Shown: piece after piece, positions 24,764 to 33,523 of the stretch
Numbering within the stretch: the first letter of the stretch is position 1
How the letters are laid out: each line of letters starts with the position of its first letter
Assembly (NCBI RefSeq): GCF_004135205.1
Contig: NZ_CP035490.1
Span: forward strand, 248,001 to 312,000
Reading direction: 5' to 3'
Source: Hahella sp. KA22
Lineage (GTDB): Bacteria > Pseudomonadota > Gammaproteobacteria > Pseudomonadales > Oleiphilaceae
Length of the DNA stretch: 64,000 nt
Notes under the pieces: model-generated
Database searches by the model: none
What the model saw: the letters and a program-made list of their open reading frames with translations, nothing else
What the model was told of the DNA's origin: nothing
Translations under genes and position numbers: made by a program

Positions 24764-26437
24764 TCAACGATTGGCGCAGAAACCAAACGCCGTGCTTTCC
24801 TGTGGCCCCAACTCCCGGTTCCAATGCACGCCGGACGCGTTCAGCGCATCGCCCTGCTGGCTCCAGTTCGCGCTCCACACGGTGTAGGCCTGACCTTCGA
24901 TAGGAACGGACACGGACCAGATCAAGTCGCTGTCGCTGGTATTAAAGACGCGTACATCTGCGCAGTAGCCGTCGCCCCAATCATCGGTTTTACGCAAGGT
25001 GGTTTGCGCAGGGTTGTCCTGATCGCCGCCATCGTCGCTTCCATCATCCCCACCATCGTCTCCGCCATTATCGCCATCATCCCCGTCATCGCCTCCATCG
25101 TCGCCACCGTCATCTCCGCCGCCTTCTACTGGCGACCACCAGTTACCGGAGATAAACAGCATGGACAGCAGATTGATGGAGTCGGAGTAATAGTCGGAGC
25201 GATTGCCGCTGATCAGATCCCAGCCCTGATTGAGGAAGCTCTGATGCCCGGTAACGGAAGCCGCCGCCACCATCGGCGCAGTGAAGGCCATAGCGGAATA
25301 TCCCACTAAAGGCTCGCCATTGAGCTTGTAACCGGCCATGACGCTCCCCGGGTTACCGCCAGTGGCGTTGATCGCCCATTGCATTAGTTTGTTCATGGCG
25401 GCGCTGGCGCGGCTGTCGCCAAAGTGCGCTGCGTCAATGGCGATGCGCAAGGGATAGCGACAGGCGTTCCAGGAGAAGTCGTCGTCCGTATCCGCTTCCA
25501 GAAAGTTGGGCGGCGCCGGCCGGGGATTGCTGTCGATAACAAAGTCCGACATCAGCCCGGTGGCGCTGGCGTAGTTCTTGGTCATCTTGTCGATAATCCC
25601 ATAGACGGTGTCCGCCGCTTCCCCCCAGAAGGCGTCGCCAGTGGCCTGCTGATAGGCGTGCATGTGGTCCGTCATCCAGTCCGACGAACGGGTGGTCCAC
25701 TGATTGTCATCCCAGTCCCCCAGCATGGTGCGCTTGGAGGAGCTATGCACGTCATCCCCTTTCAAACCGTTATTAATGATGCGCTTGGCCTGTTGCAGAT
25801 AATTAATGGCGCCGTCAGAGCCCCATTGATAATGCGCCAGCAATAGCGCATAGGCGATGTCCATATCTCCATCGGAGGCGGAGTCAGAATCCTTGCTCGT
25901 GTTCTCGCTGGCGTCGATGACCCATGACATTAAATGGTTGTTGAGCGTGGAGCGATGCTTGTCGTACATGTTGTACATGCCGTCGAAATACTGCTTCGCC
26001 TCGCTGTCATGTCCAGCCATGAGAGCAAACAGCATCATGCCGTAGCCATGCGCCTCCGAGGTGGTGATCTCGTTGCCGTCTCCGCCGGTGCCTTTCATAT
26101 TGACGTAATAGCCGCCGCCAGGCGTATTGCCGTTGGACGGCTTCACATAGGCGCTTTTCCAGTAGTCATAAAACTGGGCGACCTTCGCATTCATCTGCGT
26201 CTGAGAGACATGATCGGGTTTGATTTTGCCGGCGAACTCAAGCGCCTGAGGAAATGGCCGCGCCGCCTGCGCCTGCTGCGCCAGAGATTCCTGACAAACC
26301 GCATCCGCCGCAGCGATGGTTGTTTTCGCCGTCGAGTCCGCGCAACTGGCGAGCGCCGTCTGCGCGCTCAAGGCTAATCCAGAGAGAAGAATCACCCGCG
26401 CCGCCAAAGGCGCGATTCGAAATGTATCAGGCATCAT
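24764..26437 (-). CDS. secreted GH8 endoglucanase/chitosanase with CBM2
   Basis: A 557-residue enzyme with a signal peptide ending ALAS. Residues about 70-430 are a GH8 (alpha/alpha)6 barrel with TTSEAHGYGM carrying the acid catalyst (E128) and the conserved ASDGDMDIAYALLLAHYQWG. A linker made almost only of Gly and Asp follows. A C-terminal CBM2-type module of about 85 residues has Trp residues spaced for crystalline polysaccharide binding and a bounding Cys pair (GYCADVRVFN, FGFCANR). Family GH8 contains cellulases, lichenases and chitosanases, and the TSEAHGYGM form occurs in chitosanase-like members, so the substrate is open. An AAGGAAG site supports the start. Confidence 0.85.
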   Translation of the reverse strand: MMPDTFRIAPLAARVILLSGLALSAQTALASCADSTAKTTIAAADAVCQESLAQQAQAARPFPQALEFAGKIKPDHVSQTQMNAKVAQFYDYWKSAYVKPSNGNTPGGGYYVNMKGTGGDGNEITTSEAHGYGMMLFALMAGHDSEAKQYFDGMYNMYDKHRSTLNNHLMSWVIDASENTSKDSDSASDGDMDIAYALLLAHYQWGSDGAINYLQQAKRIINNGLKGDDVHSSSKRTMLGDWDDNQWTTRSSDWMTDHMHAYQQATGDAFWGEAADTVYGIIDKMTKNYASATGLMSDFVIDSNPRPAPPNFLEADTDDDFSWNACRYPLRIAIDAAHFGDSRASAAMNKLMQWAINATGGNPGSVMAGYKLNGEPLVGYSAMAFTAPMVAAASVTGHQSFLNQGWDLISGNRSDYYSDSINLLSMLFISGNWWSPVEGGGDDGGDDGGDDGDDGDNGGDDGGDDGSDDGGDQDNPAQTTLRKTDDWGDGYCADVRVFNTSDSDLIWSVSVPIEGQAYTVWSANWSQQGDALNASGVHWNRELGPQESTAFGFCANR

Positions 26438-26556
26438 GGTCCGCTTCCTTTACTCGTTTTTTCAGGTTATCGCCCGAGTCTAGGATGGGAATCGTTCCCA
26501 AACGATCACCCGAATGGAGTAAATACCGGCGTATTCCGACAGGGGATTCGGAGTAG

Positions 26557-26580
26557 GCGCTCTTGCATTAAAGAGCGCCA
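26557..26580 (-). other. terminator-like hairpin after the DUF4349 gene
   Basis: A nine-base perfect stem (GGCGCTCTT) with a six-base loop, between the DUF4349 lipoprotein's stop and the GH8 start. No clear T-run follows leftward. Confidence 0.5.
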
Positions 26581-26611
26581 AAATTGAACTGAACGCTATT
26601 TCTCAGCCCGG

Positions 26612-27406
26612 CTAACGCCGACGCAACTTGCGCCAGATAAACCGCAGAGGGAAGAACAGAAGGCTCAGCATCACCAGCCATGGCAGCAGGTAGGCGCAGG
26701 CGGTGATAACTTCGGAGATGGCTTCCGACAGGTCTTCCGAGAAGGAGGACAACGAGCGACTGATGGGATTCCAGAACGACTCATTATGTTCCGCATCGAA
26801 AGAGATGTTGAGGATATCCATGTTCACCCGCTGCAGCAGGTAGGCGTTATCGCCCATGGCCTGCTCCAGTTCCGCCTGGGTCTGCGCCAGTTGCGAGGCG
26901 ATTTTGATCAGTGAATCGATGTTGTCGGCGGAACGCTTCTCCAGTTCCAGCAGACGATCGCGATAGCTGGTCAGCATCTCAACCTGCTTTTCCGCATCGA
27001 CAATGGCCGCCGCCAGATCCTCCACATGGGTATTCACCTGCGTCACATCACCCGCCTGCGCCAGTTGTTGCAGAATCGGCTTCACGCCGGCGGGTTTGAT
27101 GCGTAAACGCAGACTGGCGCGAGCGTATTCCCGGTTCAGATCGGCGTCGAGCAGCGTGCAGTGGTTTTCCCGGTCCGCCGCGCAGGCGTCCATGATTTGT
27201 TGATGCGTAGCGGCGATCTTGTCTTCTTGCAGACGCGCGCGAACAGAGTGTTCATAAGCCAGGTAGGGGTTGGATTCACGCTGGGCGGACTCCGCCCGCA
27301 AAGACGCATCGCCTTGCATCCGCCCCGGGTAATCAGTGGGGCTACAGGCGGCCAGGGTCAGCATGAGTATCGCCCACATAAAGCGGCGCAAAATTGGTTT
27401 CTGCAT
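26612..27406 (-). CDS. DUF4349 lipoprotein
   Basis: A 264-residue lipoprotein. ATG 27406 is chosen because an AAGGAA site is correctly spaced for it and too close to an ATG nine bases upstream. The signal has the lipobox LAAC. The mature part has the DUF4349 layout: an extracytoplasmic domain (ASLRLRIKPAGVKPILQQLAQAGDVTQVNTHVEDL), a long coiled coil (AAIVDAEKQVEMLTSYRDRLLELEK to AELEQAMGD), a beta segment, and a C-terminal membrane helix (LLPWLVMLSLLFFPL) with a basic tail. The function of the family is unknown; an envelope role is likely from topology. Confidence 0.75.
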   Translation of the reverse strand: MQKPILRRFMWAILMLTLAACSPTDYPGRMQGDASLRAESAQRESNPYLAYEHSVRARLQEDKIAATHQQIMDACAADRENHCTLLDADLNREYARASLRLRIKPAGVKPILQQLAQAGDVTQVNTHVEDLAAAIVDAEKQVEMLTSYRDRLLELEKRSADNIDSLIKIASQLAQTQAELEQAMGDNAYLLQRVNMDILNISFDAEHNESFWNPISRSLSSFSEDLSEAISEVITACAYLLPWLVMLSLLFFPLRFIWRKLRRR

Positions 27407-27810
27407 GGAAATCATTTCCTTCTGGAACAGGGAGGACGGACGAAAACAAAGGCCGCTCGGCGGATAGCGCTAATTTCTGCGCATGCCTGATCAGCAGGGA
27501 GGGCGTGGCGTTCCACGATAACCGAATCCTCCCTGATGTTTGAATCTTAACGGCCGCGGTTATCTTAAGGACAATTGCTCAAGAAGTGTTAGTAAATCCA
27601 CAGGCGGACGCTTAAAATTGCGCCCCCGATTTGTCCGTCACCCTGGCGGCCCGCTCCAGTGGGGCGGGTGTTTTCACCGCCGCCGCATTCCTGCGCGCCG
27701 GGTTTGACGCATCGCAAGTTTTAAGCGGCAGTTTTAAATTTCTTAACCAAATGGTCGAGTTTTCTATTACACTCCCGCTAACAATAACAGTTAAACAGAA
27801 GGGTTTTTTT
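27407..27810. other. intergenic region with a structured hairpin
   Basis: 404 bases between divergent genes. A two-part hairpin lies at 27495-27535: outer stem CAGGGAGG/CCTCCCTG and inner stem CGTGG/CCACG with a CGTT loop. The rightward gene's open frame extends back to 27631 but has no ribosome site there. No other gene is supported. Confidence 0.5.
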
Positions 27811-28737
27811 ATGATACCAGTTCTCGATATTTCCCGGTTTGACTCAGACCGGCAGGCGTTTTTGGCCGATCTAGGGGCCGCATATAAAGAATGGGGCTTT
27901 GCGGGAATTACCGGACACGGCGTACCTAAAGAAACTATCTTCAACGCCCTGCGCGCCGCGGAGAAATTCTTCGCATTGCCGGAAGAGGTGAAGAAAAAAT
28001 ACTTCCTGGATAACTACGGCGCACGCGGTTACACCCCGTTCGGCACAGAAATCGCCAAAGACGCCGCCGTTGTCGACCTGAAAGAGTTCTGGCATGTGGG
28101 CCGGGAAGTGCAAGGCGAGCCGCCTTATGAGCAATTGATCCCCAACGTATGGCCGGAAGAACTGCCGGACTTCAAGTCCGCTATGCTGGAGCTGTATCAA
28201 GCCCTGGATAACCTGTCCAACCGCATGTTGTCCGCCTTCGCGTTATTCCTGGGCGAAGACGAAAGCTTCTTCCGTGAGAAAATCAACTTCGGCAACAGCA
28301 TTCTGCGTCCCCTGCACTATCCGCCGATCAATGATGATTCCCTGCCTAACGTGCGCGCCGCCGCTCACGAAGACATCAACCTGATCACCCTGCTGGTCGG
28401 TTCCGAGCAGGAAGGTCTGGAAGTGTTGAGCAAAAAGGGCGAATGGACGCCGATCTCCATGATCGAAGGCACTATCATCTGTAACGTCGGCGACATGCTG
28501 CAGCGCATGACCAACCACGTACTGCCTTCCACCACTCACCGTGTGGTGAATCCCAAAGGCGAAGCCTCCAGACACAGCCGTTACTCGATTCCATTCTTCG
28601 TGCATCCCAACCCGGATGTGTGGCTGACCGCTCTGCCGCAGTGCGTCACCGAAGAGAATCCGGTGCGCGACGAACCTATTCTGTCTCACGACTATCTGGT
28701 TGAGCGTCTGCGCCAGATCGGTCTGCTGAAGAAGTAA
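27811..28737 (+). CDS. 2-oxoglutarate/Fe(II)-dependent oxygenase, isopenicillin-N-synthase-like
   Basis: A 308-residue enzyme; the ATG at 27811 follows GAAGGG. The N-terminal DIOX_N-type segment (IPVLDISRFDSDRQAFLADLGAAYKEWGFAGITGHGV) is followed by the double-stranded beta-helix core. Iron ligands are H186 and D188 (AAHEDINLITLL) and H243 (TTHRVVNP). R257 and S259 (SRYS) bind the 2-oxoglutarate carboxylate. Such single-gene bacterial enzymes hydroxylate or desaturate small molecules, and the substrate is unknown. It is convergent with the DUF1348 gene, with three bases between stops. Confidence 0.85.
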   Translation: MIPVLDISRFDSDRQAFLADLGAAYKEWGFAGITGHGVPKETIFNALRAAEKFFALPEEVKKKYFLDNYGARGYTPFGTEIAKDAAVVDLKEFWHVGREVQGEPPYEQLIPNVWPEELPDFKSAMLELYQALDNLSNRMLSAFALFLGEDESFFREKINFGNSILRPLHYPPINDDSLPNVRAAAHEDINLITLLVGSEQEGLEVLSKKGEWTPISMIEGTIICNVGDMLQRMTNHVLPSTTHRVVNPKGEASRHSRYSIPFFVHPNPDVWLTALPQCVTEENPVRDEPILSHDYLVERLRQIGLLKK

Positions 28738-28740
28738 CTC

Positions 28741-29181
28741 TCAGCCAGCCACTGCGTAACGCAGCTCTGAAGGATTGATGACGTAATCATTGGCGCTCAT
28801 ATCGCGCCGCGCCATCAGTCCTTCTTCGTTGAACTCCCAATGCTCATTCCCATGGGTGCGCATCCATTGCTCCGCGTCCGCGTCATACCATTCATACTCA
28901 AACCGCACGGAAATGCGGTTGTCCTGATAGCACCATAACTCCTTCATCAGTTTGTAACGGGTTTCCCGCTCCCATTTATGGGTCAAGAACTCCCGTATGC
29001 GCTCGCGCCCCTGGAAAAATTCTGCGCGATTACGCCACTGCGAATCCTCCGTATATCCCAATGCAACAACCTCTGGACTACAGGTATTCCAAGCGTCTTC
29101 CGCCATTTTGACCTTGGCGCGAGCGGACGCTTCGGTAAAAGGTGGAACTGGAATCTGCTTGCCGTCTCTTTCAATAAACAT
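28741..29181 (-). CDS. DUF1348 NTF2-like (SnoaL-fold) protein
   Basis: A 146-residue protein almost entirely covered by DUF1348: PPFTEASARAKVKMAEDAWNTCSPEVVALGYTEDSQWRNRAEFFQGRERIREFL, then KLMKELWCYQDNRISVRFEYEWYDADAEQWMRTHGNEHWEF and MARRDMSANDYVI. The cone-shaped NTF2 fold binds small hydrophobic ligands or acts as an isomerase or hydrolase; this family has no known reaction. It is divergent from a TetR regulator with three palindromic operators between them, so it is almost certainly that regulator's target. Confidence 0.85.
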   Translation of the reverse strand: MFIERDGKQIPVPPFTEASARAKVKMAEDAWNTCSPEVVALGYTEDSQWRNRAEFFQGRERIREFLTHKWERETRYKLMKELWCYQDNRISVRFEYEWYDADAEQWMRTHGNEHWEFNEEGLMARRDMSANDYVINPSELRYAVAG

Positions 29182-29208
29182 GAATTGCCTCTCTATTTTC
29201 GTCCAAAA

Positions 29209-29291
29209 GTAGACTATATTGTCTACTTACGCAGAAGAGAGTAGACAAACCAGTCTACCTTTGCAATCAGAAAGTAGACAGTATCGTCTAC
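29209..29291. promoter_or_regulatory. three evenly spaced TetR operators
   Basis: Three perfect palindromes GTAGAC-N6-GTCTAC lie at 29209-29226, 29241-29258 and 29274-29291. Their centres are 32 and 33 bases apart, about three helical turns. An extra half-site GTCTA follows at 29297. They fill the divergent promoter region of the DUF1348 and TetR genes. Confidence 0.9.
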
Positions 29292-29312
29292 CTATTGTCT
29301 AAGTGATTGATT

Positions 29313-29864
29313 ATGAAAGTTTCAGCACGAGAAAAAATTATCGAAAGCGCCTACCGCCTGTTTTATCGGCAAGGGCTTCGCGCCACTCAGGTGGATCAGG
29401 TGATTCAGGAATCCGAGGTGGCCAAACGCACCTTCTACAAGCATTTCCCTAGCAAGCAGGATGTGGTGATGGATGCATTGCAGGAGCGTCACCAACGCTG
29501 GATGCAATGGTTCACCAACAGAGTGGAAGCGCTCAACGCTCCAGGTAAAGAGCGGGTGCTGGGCATCTTCGATGCCTTACGGGAATGGTTCGACGATCCT
29601 GAGTTTCGCGGCTGCGCGTTTTTAAATGTGACGGCGGAAATCTATGACGCTCAGGAACCGGAACGGGAGCTGGCGCGGCGACATAAGCAGGATATGGATG
29701 AGAAAGTCGCCCAGTGGCTGAAAGAGGCAGGCGTGGAGGATGAAAGTCTGGCGCGGCAGATTGGTGTGCTGATCGACGGCGCTATTATTCGCGCCCAGTG
29801 CTTTGGCGACGCGGATTACGCCCAGACGGCGCGGGCTTTGTGCGCGGCAATATTGCGCGCCTGA
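29313..29864 (+). CDS. TetR-family transcriptional repressor
   Basis: A 183-residue regulator starting at the ATG (a TTG two codons upstream is less likely). Residues 5-50 contain the TetR helix-turn-helix (REKIIESAYRLFYRQGLRATQVDQVIQESEVAKRTFYKHFPSKQDVV). The rest is a helical ligand-binding domain of the type seen in AcrR/QacR relatives, with FRGCAFLNVTAEI typical of a common gammaproteobacterial subfamily. It is divergent from the DUF1348 gene; the three palindromes between them predict cooperative repression of both genes. Confidence 0.9.
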   Translation: MKVSAREKIIESAYRLFYRQGLRATQVDQVIQESEVAKRTFYKHFPSKQDVVMDALQERHQRWMQWFTNRVEALNAPGKERVLGIFDALREWFDDPEFRGCAFLNVTAEIYDAQEPERELARRHKQDMDEKVAQWLKEAGVEDESLARQIGVLIDGAIIRAQCFGDADYAQTARALCAAILRA

Positions 29865-29883
29865 GTCGAGAAGTCCGACTGCG

Positions 29884-31500
29884 TCAGTTGGCCACCGGGC
29901 CGCTATTCTTGCGCTCCTTGAAGCTGGCCGCGACGGCTTGCAGCACCTCGCTTTTGCTGTCGTAGCGGGACGCCAGCGTCCAGCCCAGCACTTGGTAAAA
30001 GTGCGCGTCGCCCATCACAGTGGTGATCAGGTAGGTCACTTTGACGCCTCCGGTCGAGCCGGTCAGCGCCACTTGGCGCGCAGGCAGGCCATTGATTTCA
30101 ACCGGGCTCCACTCTCCCAGCGTGCGGGGATTTTCCAGAGATTCCTGCATCAGGGACACAATGAGTTCGGAATAGTCCGTCAATGTATAGCCGTCTTCAA
30201 AATCAACGCGGGACTCTTCCAGAATCAGCGCATAGGCGTCATCAAACAAATTGCCGACTCCCAGAGACGCTTCTTCATTCAGGTCATCCATTTTCTTCCA
30301 GCGTCCGGGCACGCTGAGGGACACACGTCCGTCAGCGCTGCGCAGCACAGTGTCCAATGCCTCCGACGCGGCGGAGACGCGCCGGTCTCCGCTGCTGGTG
30401 TGGCTTCCGCCCCGACATATAGTCGGGCGGTATTGATCCGGCATGGAGCCTTCCATACAGGACCATTCAATCTGACCGTTTCTTTCTGCGGGAATCCAGT
30501 CGATGGTGTTGTTTTCACGCAGGCTCTTGATGTCGTAGGTCACTACCATGCGGGCGTTTTGTTGCAGCTGAATACTGGCGACTTTATCGCGCAGATCCTC
30601 AGGCAACCCCGCATCCAGGTTCTGGTTGGGATAAAAGCCCGTACGCTGGATAAAAGCGCTGACTTTGTCCTGGTTTTCCTTCACAAACGGCATAGAGGTC
30701 TGGACTTGAGACCGCGCTATGTAGTCTTGATAAGCGGGGATCGCTACCGCCGCCAGGATGCCGATAAAGGCCACCATTACAAATAACCCGACAACCGCCG
30801 CGACAATCATAGCCGCACCGCCGCCGCGAACCTGACCGTATTTTTCCTGCCATCTGTCTTCCGACGACGTAAAAAAGACGATCGCCTCAATCAACGACAC
30901 TATGCTGGGAATCCAGGTAAACCAGAACAACATATAGAAGATGCCCCACCATTGACCCAGATAGAACCGGTGCACGCCCAGTCCACCCAGGAAAAACGCC
31001 AGCAGCCCCGCCGTCACCTTGCTCTTGGCGCTGGTGGACGCCTGTTTGGCGTGACAATGAGGACACTCCGTCAAGGAAGCGGCTATATGCGCGCCGCACT
31101 GACGACAATAAACGATTTGATCTTTCACTACCGGCGCAACAGGCGCACGGTAGGCGTTGGCCACCGCATCATTGGCCGTCGCTCTTATCGGTTCAACGGA
31201 CTTGGCGGCGGCAGGCTTCGGCGCAGGCGCTGCGCGCACGGACGGCTCTTTCTGCACCGGCGCCGCAGCGCTTTTGACCAGTTCACACACGCCGCCGGCT
31301 TGCTCTATCGCCGTTTTATATTTTTTGGCGGTTGCGCCATCAACGCCTTTCTTGATCACATGACGGCTCTTCACCATCATTTTTTCCACCTTGTCCACAT
31401 CCGTCCTGAACAAGGCGGCCAGTTTGTTTATTACATCATCTGGGTTCATGCCCTGTTGGCACTGCCCCAATAAAACAACATCGAATTTTAATTCAGACAC
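29884..31500 (-). CDS. zinc-ribbon / TM2 / pilin-like multidomain membrane protein
   Basis: A 538-residue fusion. Residues 1-76 form a small alpha/beta domain (FDVVLLGQCQQGMNPDDVINKLAALF). A Pro/Ala-rich linker follows. A zinc ribbon has C132, C135, C146 and C149. A TM2 membrane hairpin (about 163-215) contains GGLGVHRFYLGQWWGIFYMLFWF. A further membrane helix (about 230-255) then runs into AAVAIPAYQDYIARSQV, which is the hallmark of type IV pilin N-termini. A soluble domain resembles pilin bodies, and a last domain of about 160 residues (FDDAYALILEESRVDFEDG) looks DcrB/PsbP-like. There is no prepilin peptidase site of the usual form. Function unknown. Confidence 0.72.
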   Translation of the reverse strand: MSELKFDVVLLGQCQQGMNPDDVINKLAALFRTDVDKVEKMMVKSRHVIKKGVDGATAKKYKTAIEQAGGVCELVKSAAAPVQKEPSVRAAPAPKPAAAKSVEPIRATANDAVANAYRAPVAPVVKDQIVYCRQCGAHIAASLTECPHCHAKQASTSAKSKVTAGLLAFFLGGLGVHRFYLGQWWGIFYMLFWFTWIPSIVSLIEAIVFFTSSEDRWQEKYGQVRGGGAAMIVAAVVGLFVMVAFIGILAAVAIPAYQDYIARSQVQTSMPFVKENQDKVSAFIQRTGFYPNQNLDAGLPEDLRDKVASIQLQQNARMVVTYDIKSLRENNTIDWIPAERNGQIEWSCMEGSMPDQYRPTICRGGSHTSSGDRRVSAASEALDTVLRSADGRVSLSVPGRWKKMDDLNEEASLGVGNLFDDAYALILEESRVDFEDGYTLTDYSELIVSLMQESLENPRTLGEWSPVEINGLPARQVALTGSTGGVKVTYLITTVMGDAHFYQVLGWTLASRYDSKSEVLQAVAASFKERKNSGPVAN

Positions 31501-31600
31501 GACTATTCCTGTCAGCCTTACAGCCGCTAAGTGATTGATACTACGCTATTATACGACCATCCTGAGTTCGTTCTACGACGTGGTGGTCAAAACTGAGATG

Positions 31601-31620
31601 GGAGAAGCGTCCGCTTCTCC
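31601..31620 (-). other. hairpin after the ggt gene
   Basis: An eight- to nine-base perfect stem (GGAGAAGC with its complement) with a short GTCC loop, 59 bases beyond the gamma-glutamyltranspeptidase stop. A T-run is lacking, so intrinsic termination is uncertain. Confidence 0.45.
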
Positions 31621-31678
31621 GTTAAGAAAAAGCGGCGCATAGTACTAGGATGTAAGGATAGTTTAAAAGCCCGAAGGG

Positions 31679-33451
31679 TCAAAAACCCATGGCGGATGAG
31701 GTGCTGCGACGAGGGTCGGCGGCGCCGAAAAACACGCCGTTTTCGTCAATGAGAATGCTCTGGCTGGCGCCCATCGCCGCCTTCTGATTCACCGCATGCC
31801 CCATTCCTTCCAGCAGCTTCACGGTATCGGGGCTGAGGCCTTCCTCCACGCGAATCTCATCCGGCGACCACTGGTGGTGAATACGGGGCGCATTCACCGC
31901 CGCCTGAATATTCAGGTGGTGGTCGATGACATTCATGATCACCTGCAAGGTCGTGGTGATGATGCGGGAGCCGCCGGGGCTGCCGGTAATCAGGAAGTTC
32001 TTGCCTTTGTTTTTCACGATTGTGGGCGACATAGAGCTGAGCATGCGCTTCTTGCCTTCGATCTTGTTAGCCTCGCCGCCCAGCAGACCATACGCGTTGG
32101 GCACGCCCGGTTTGGCGCTGAAGTCGTCCATTTCGTTGTTCAACAGGAAGCCCGCGCCATCGACCACGATATGCGATCCGTAGCTGAAGTTGATGGTGTA
32201 GGTGGTGGACACCGCATTGCCCTTGTTGTCGGCGACGGAGAAATGGGTGGTCTCATTGCTTTCATAAGGCAAGGGGTTGTCCGGCGCCAGCGTAGCGCTG
32301 GGCGTGGCGCGGTTCATGGGAATGTCCTTGCGCTGTTTCGCCGCGTAGTCTTTGGACATCAGCCCTTTCTGCGGCACTTCCACAAAATCGGGGTCGCCCA
32401 GGTACTTGGAGCGGTCTGCATAGGCGCGCTTCATGGCTTCCGCCATCAGGTGAATCGTTTGTGCGGAATTGTGTCCGAGATAGCCGATTGGGTAGCCTTC
32501 CAGAATGTTCAGAATCTGAATCACATGAATGCCGCCGGAGCTGGGCGGGCTCATGGAATAAATATCAAAGCCCCGGTAGGTCCCGTGAACGGGCTCGCGC
32601 ATGACCGGCTGATAGCTCTTCAGGTCTTCCAGCGTAATCAGTCCGCCGCCGCGCTTCATTTCTTCCACAATCAGTTTGGCGGTTTCGCCCTCATAGAAAC
32701 CTTTAACGCCTTTCTCGGAAATGCGCTTCAGGGTCGCCGCCAGATCTTTCTGAATAAAGCGGTCGCCGGGTTCATAAAAAGAACCGTCCTGTTTGAAAAA
32801 CACTTTACGGGAGGAGTCCCATTTACGCAGTCTTTCCGCGCTGTCTTTCACGCCATGACTGAAGCGGGGCGTGACGATAAAACCTTCTTCCGCCAGTCGG
32901 ATTGCTGGAGCCAACGCATCCTGCAGCGAGATCGTACCGTATTTTTCCAGGGCCAACGCCAATCCCGCCACCGTGCCGGGCACGCCCGCGGCTTTGTGTG
33001 AGAAGCGACTCAGATTGCTGTCCGCCTCACCGTTCTTGTCCAGGTACATATCTCTGGAGGCGGCCGCTGGCGCTTTCTCCCGGTAATCGATGGCGATTAC
33101 TTCATTGCGGCTTTCCGAGGAGATCAGCATGAAGCCGCCGCCGCCAATATTGCCGGAACGGGGTTGCGTCACCGCCAGAGCGAAGGCGGCGGTCACTGCT
33201 GCGTCGATGGCGTTGCCGCCGTTTTTCAGCACCTTCAATGCTTCTTCCGTCGCCAGAGTATGGCTGGTGGCCACCATGCCGTGATGCGCTTCTGTGGGAA
33301 CGCTACGGTCTCCCTCCAGAATGAATTCGGCGTTGGTGGGCGCCGCGACCGCCAGGGTCAGGGTGAGTAGGAAAGGTTTCGAAAGAATGGATACGAGAGA
33401 CTTGAAGCAAAAAGGTCGAGCGTCAGTTATTTTTTTTGTTTCGCTTAGCAT
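31679..33451 (-). CDS. ggt: gamma-glutamyltranspeptidase precursor
   Basis: A 590-residue periplasmic Ntn-hydrolase that cleaves the gamma-glutamyl bond of glutathione and transfers or hydrolyses the glutamyl group. The start at 33451 has an AAGGAA site seven bases upstream. A long signal peptide (SLVSILSKPFLLTLTLAVAAPTNA) precedes the large subunit, which has GMVATSHTLATEEALKVL, GGNAIDAAVTAAFAL and GNIGGGGFML. The autoprocessing and catalytic Thr401 opens the small subunit (TTHFSVAD), which also carries the oxyanion/substrate motif GSPGGSRI. Full length for the family. An AraC-type regulator lies 72 bases upstream on the same strand. Confidence 0.95.
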   Translation of the reverse strand: MLSETKKITDARPFCFKSLVSILSKPFLLTLTLAVAAPTNAEFILEGDRSVPTEAHHGMVATSHTLATEEALKVLKNGGNAIDAAVTAAFALAVTQPRSGNIGGGGFMLISSESRNEVIAIDYREKAPAAASRDMYLDKNGEADSNLSRFSHKAAGVPGTVAGLALALEKYGTISLQDALAPAIRLAEEGFIVTPRFSHGVKDSAERLRKWDSSRKVFFKQDGSFYEPGDRFIQKDLAATLKRISEKGVKGFYEGETAKLIVEEMKRGGGLITLEDLKSYQPVMREPVHGTYRGFDIYSMSPPSSGGIHVIQILNILEGYPIGYLGHNSAQTIHLMAEAMKRAYADRSKYLGDPDFVEVPQKGLMSKDYAAKQRKDIPMNRATPSATLAPDNPLPYESNETTHFSVADNKGNAVSTTYTINFSYGSHIVVDGAGFLLNNEMDDFSAKPGVPNAYGLLGGEANKIEGKKRMLSSMSPTIVKNKGKNFLITGSPGGSRIITTTLQVIMNVIDHHLNIQAAVNAPRIHHQWSPDEIRVEEGLSPDTVKLLEGMGHAVNQKAAMGASQSILIDENGVFFGAADPRRSTSSAMGF

Positions 33452-33523
33452 AACAACATTCCTTATTGGTGAATGGACAATGCCGTTCTTGTACGCCAAT
33501 AACATGCCAGTAATAACAAGCGC

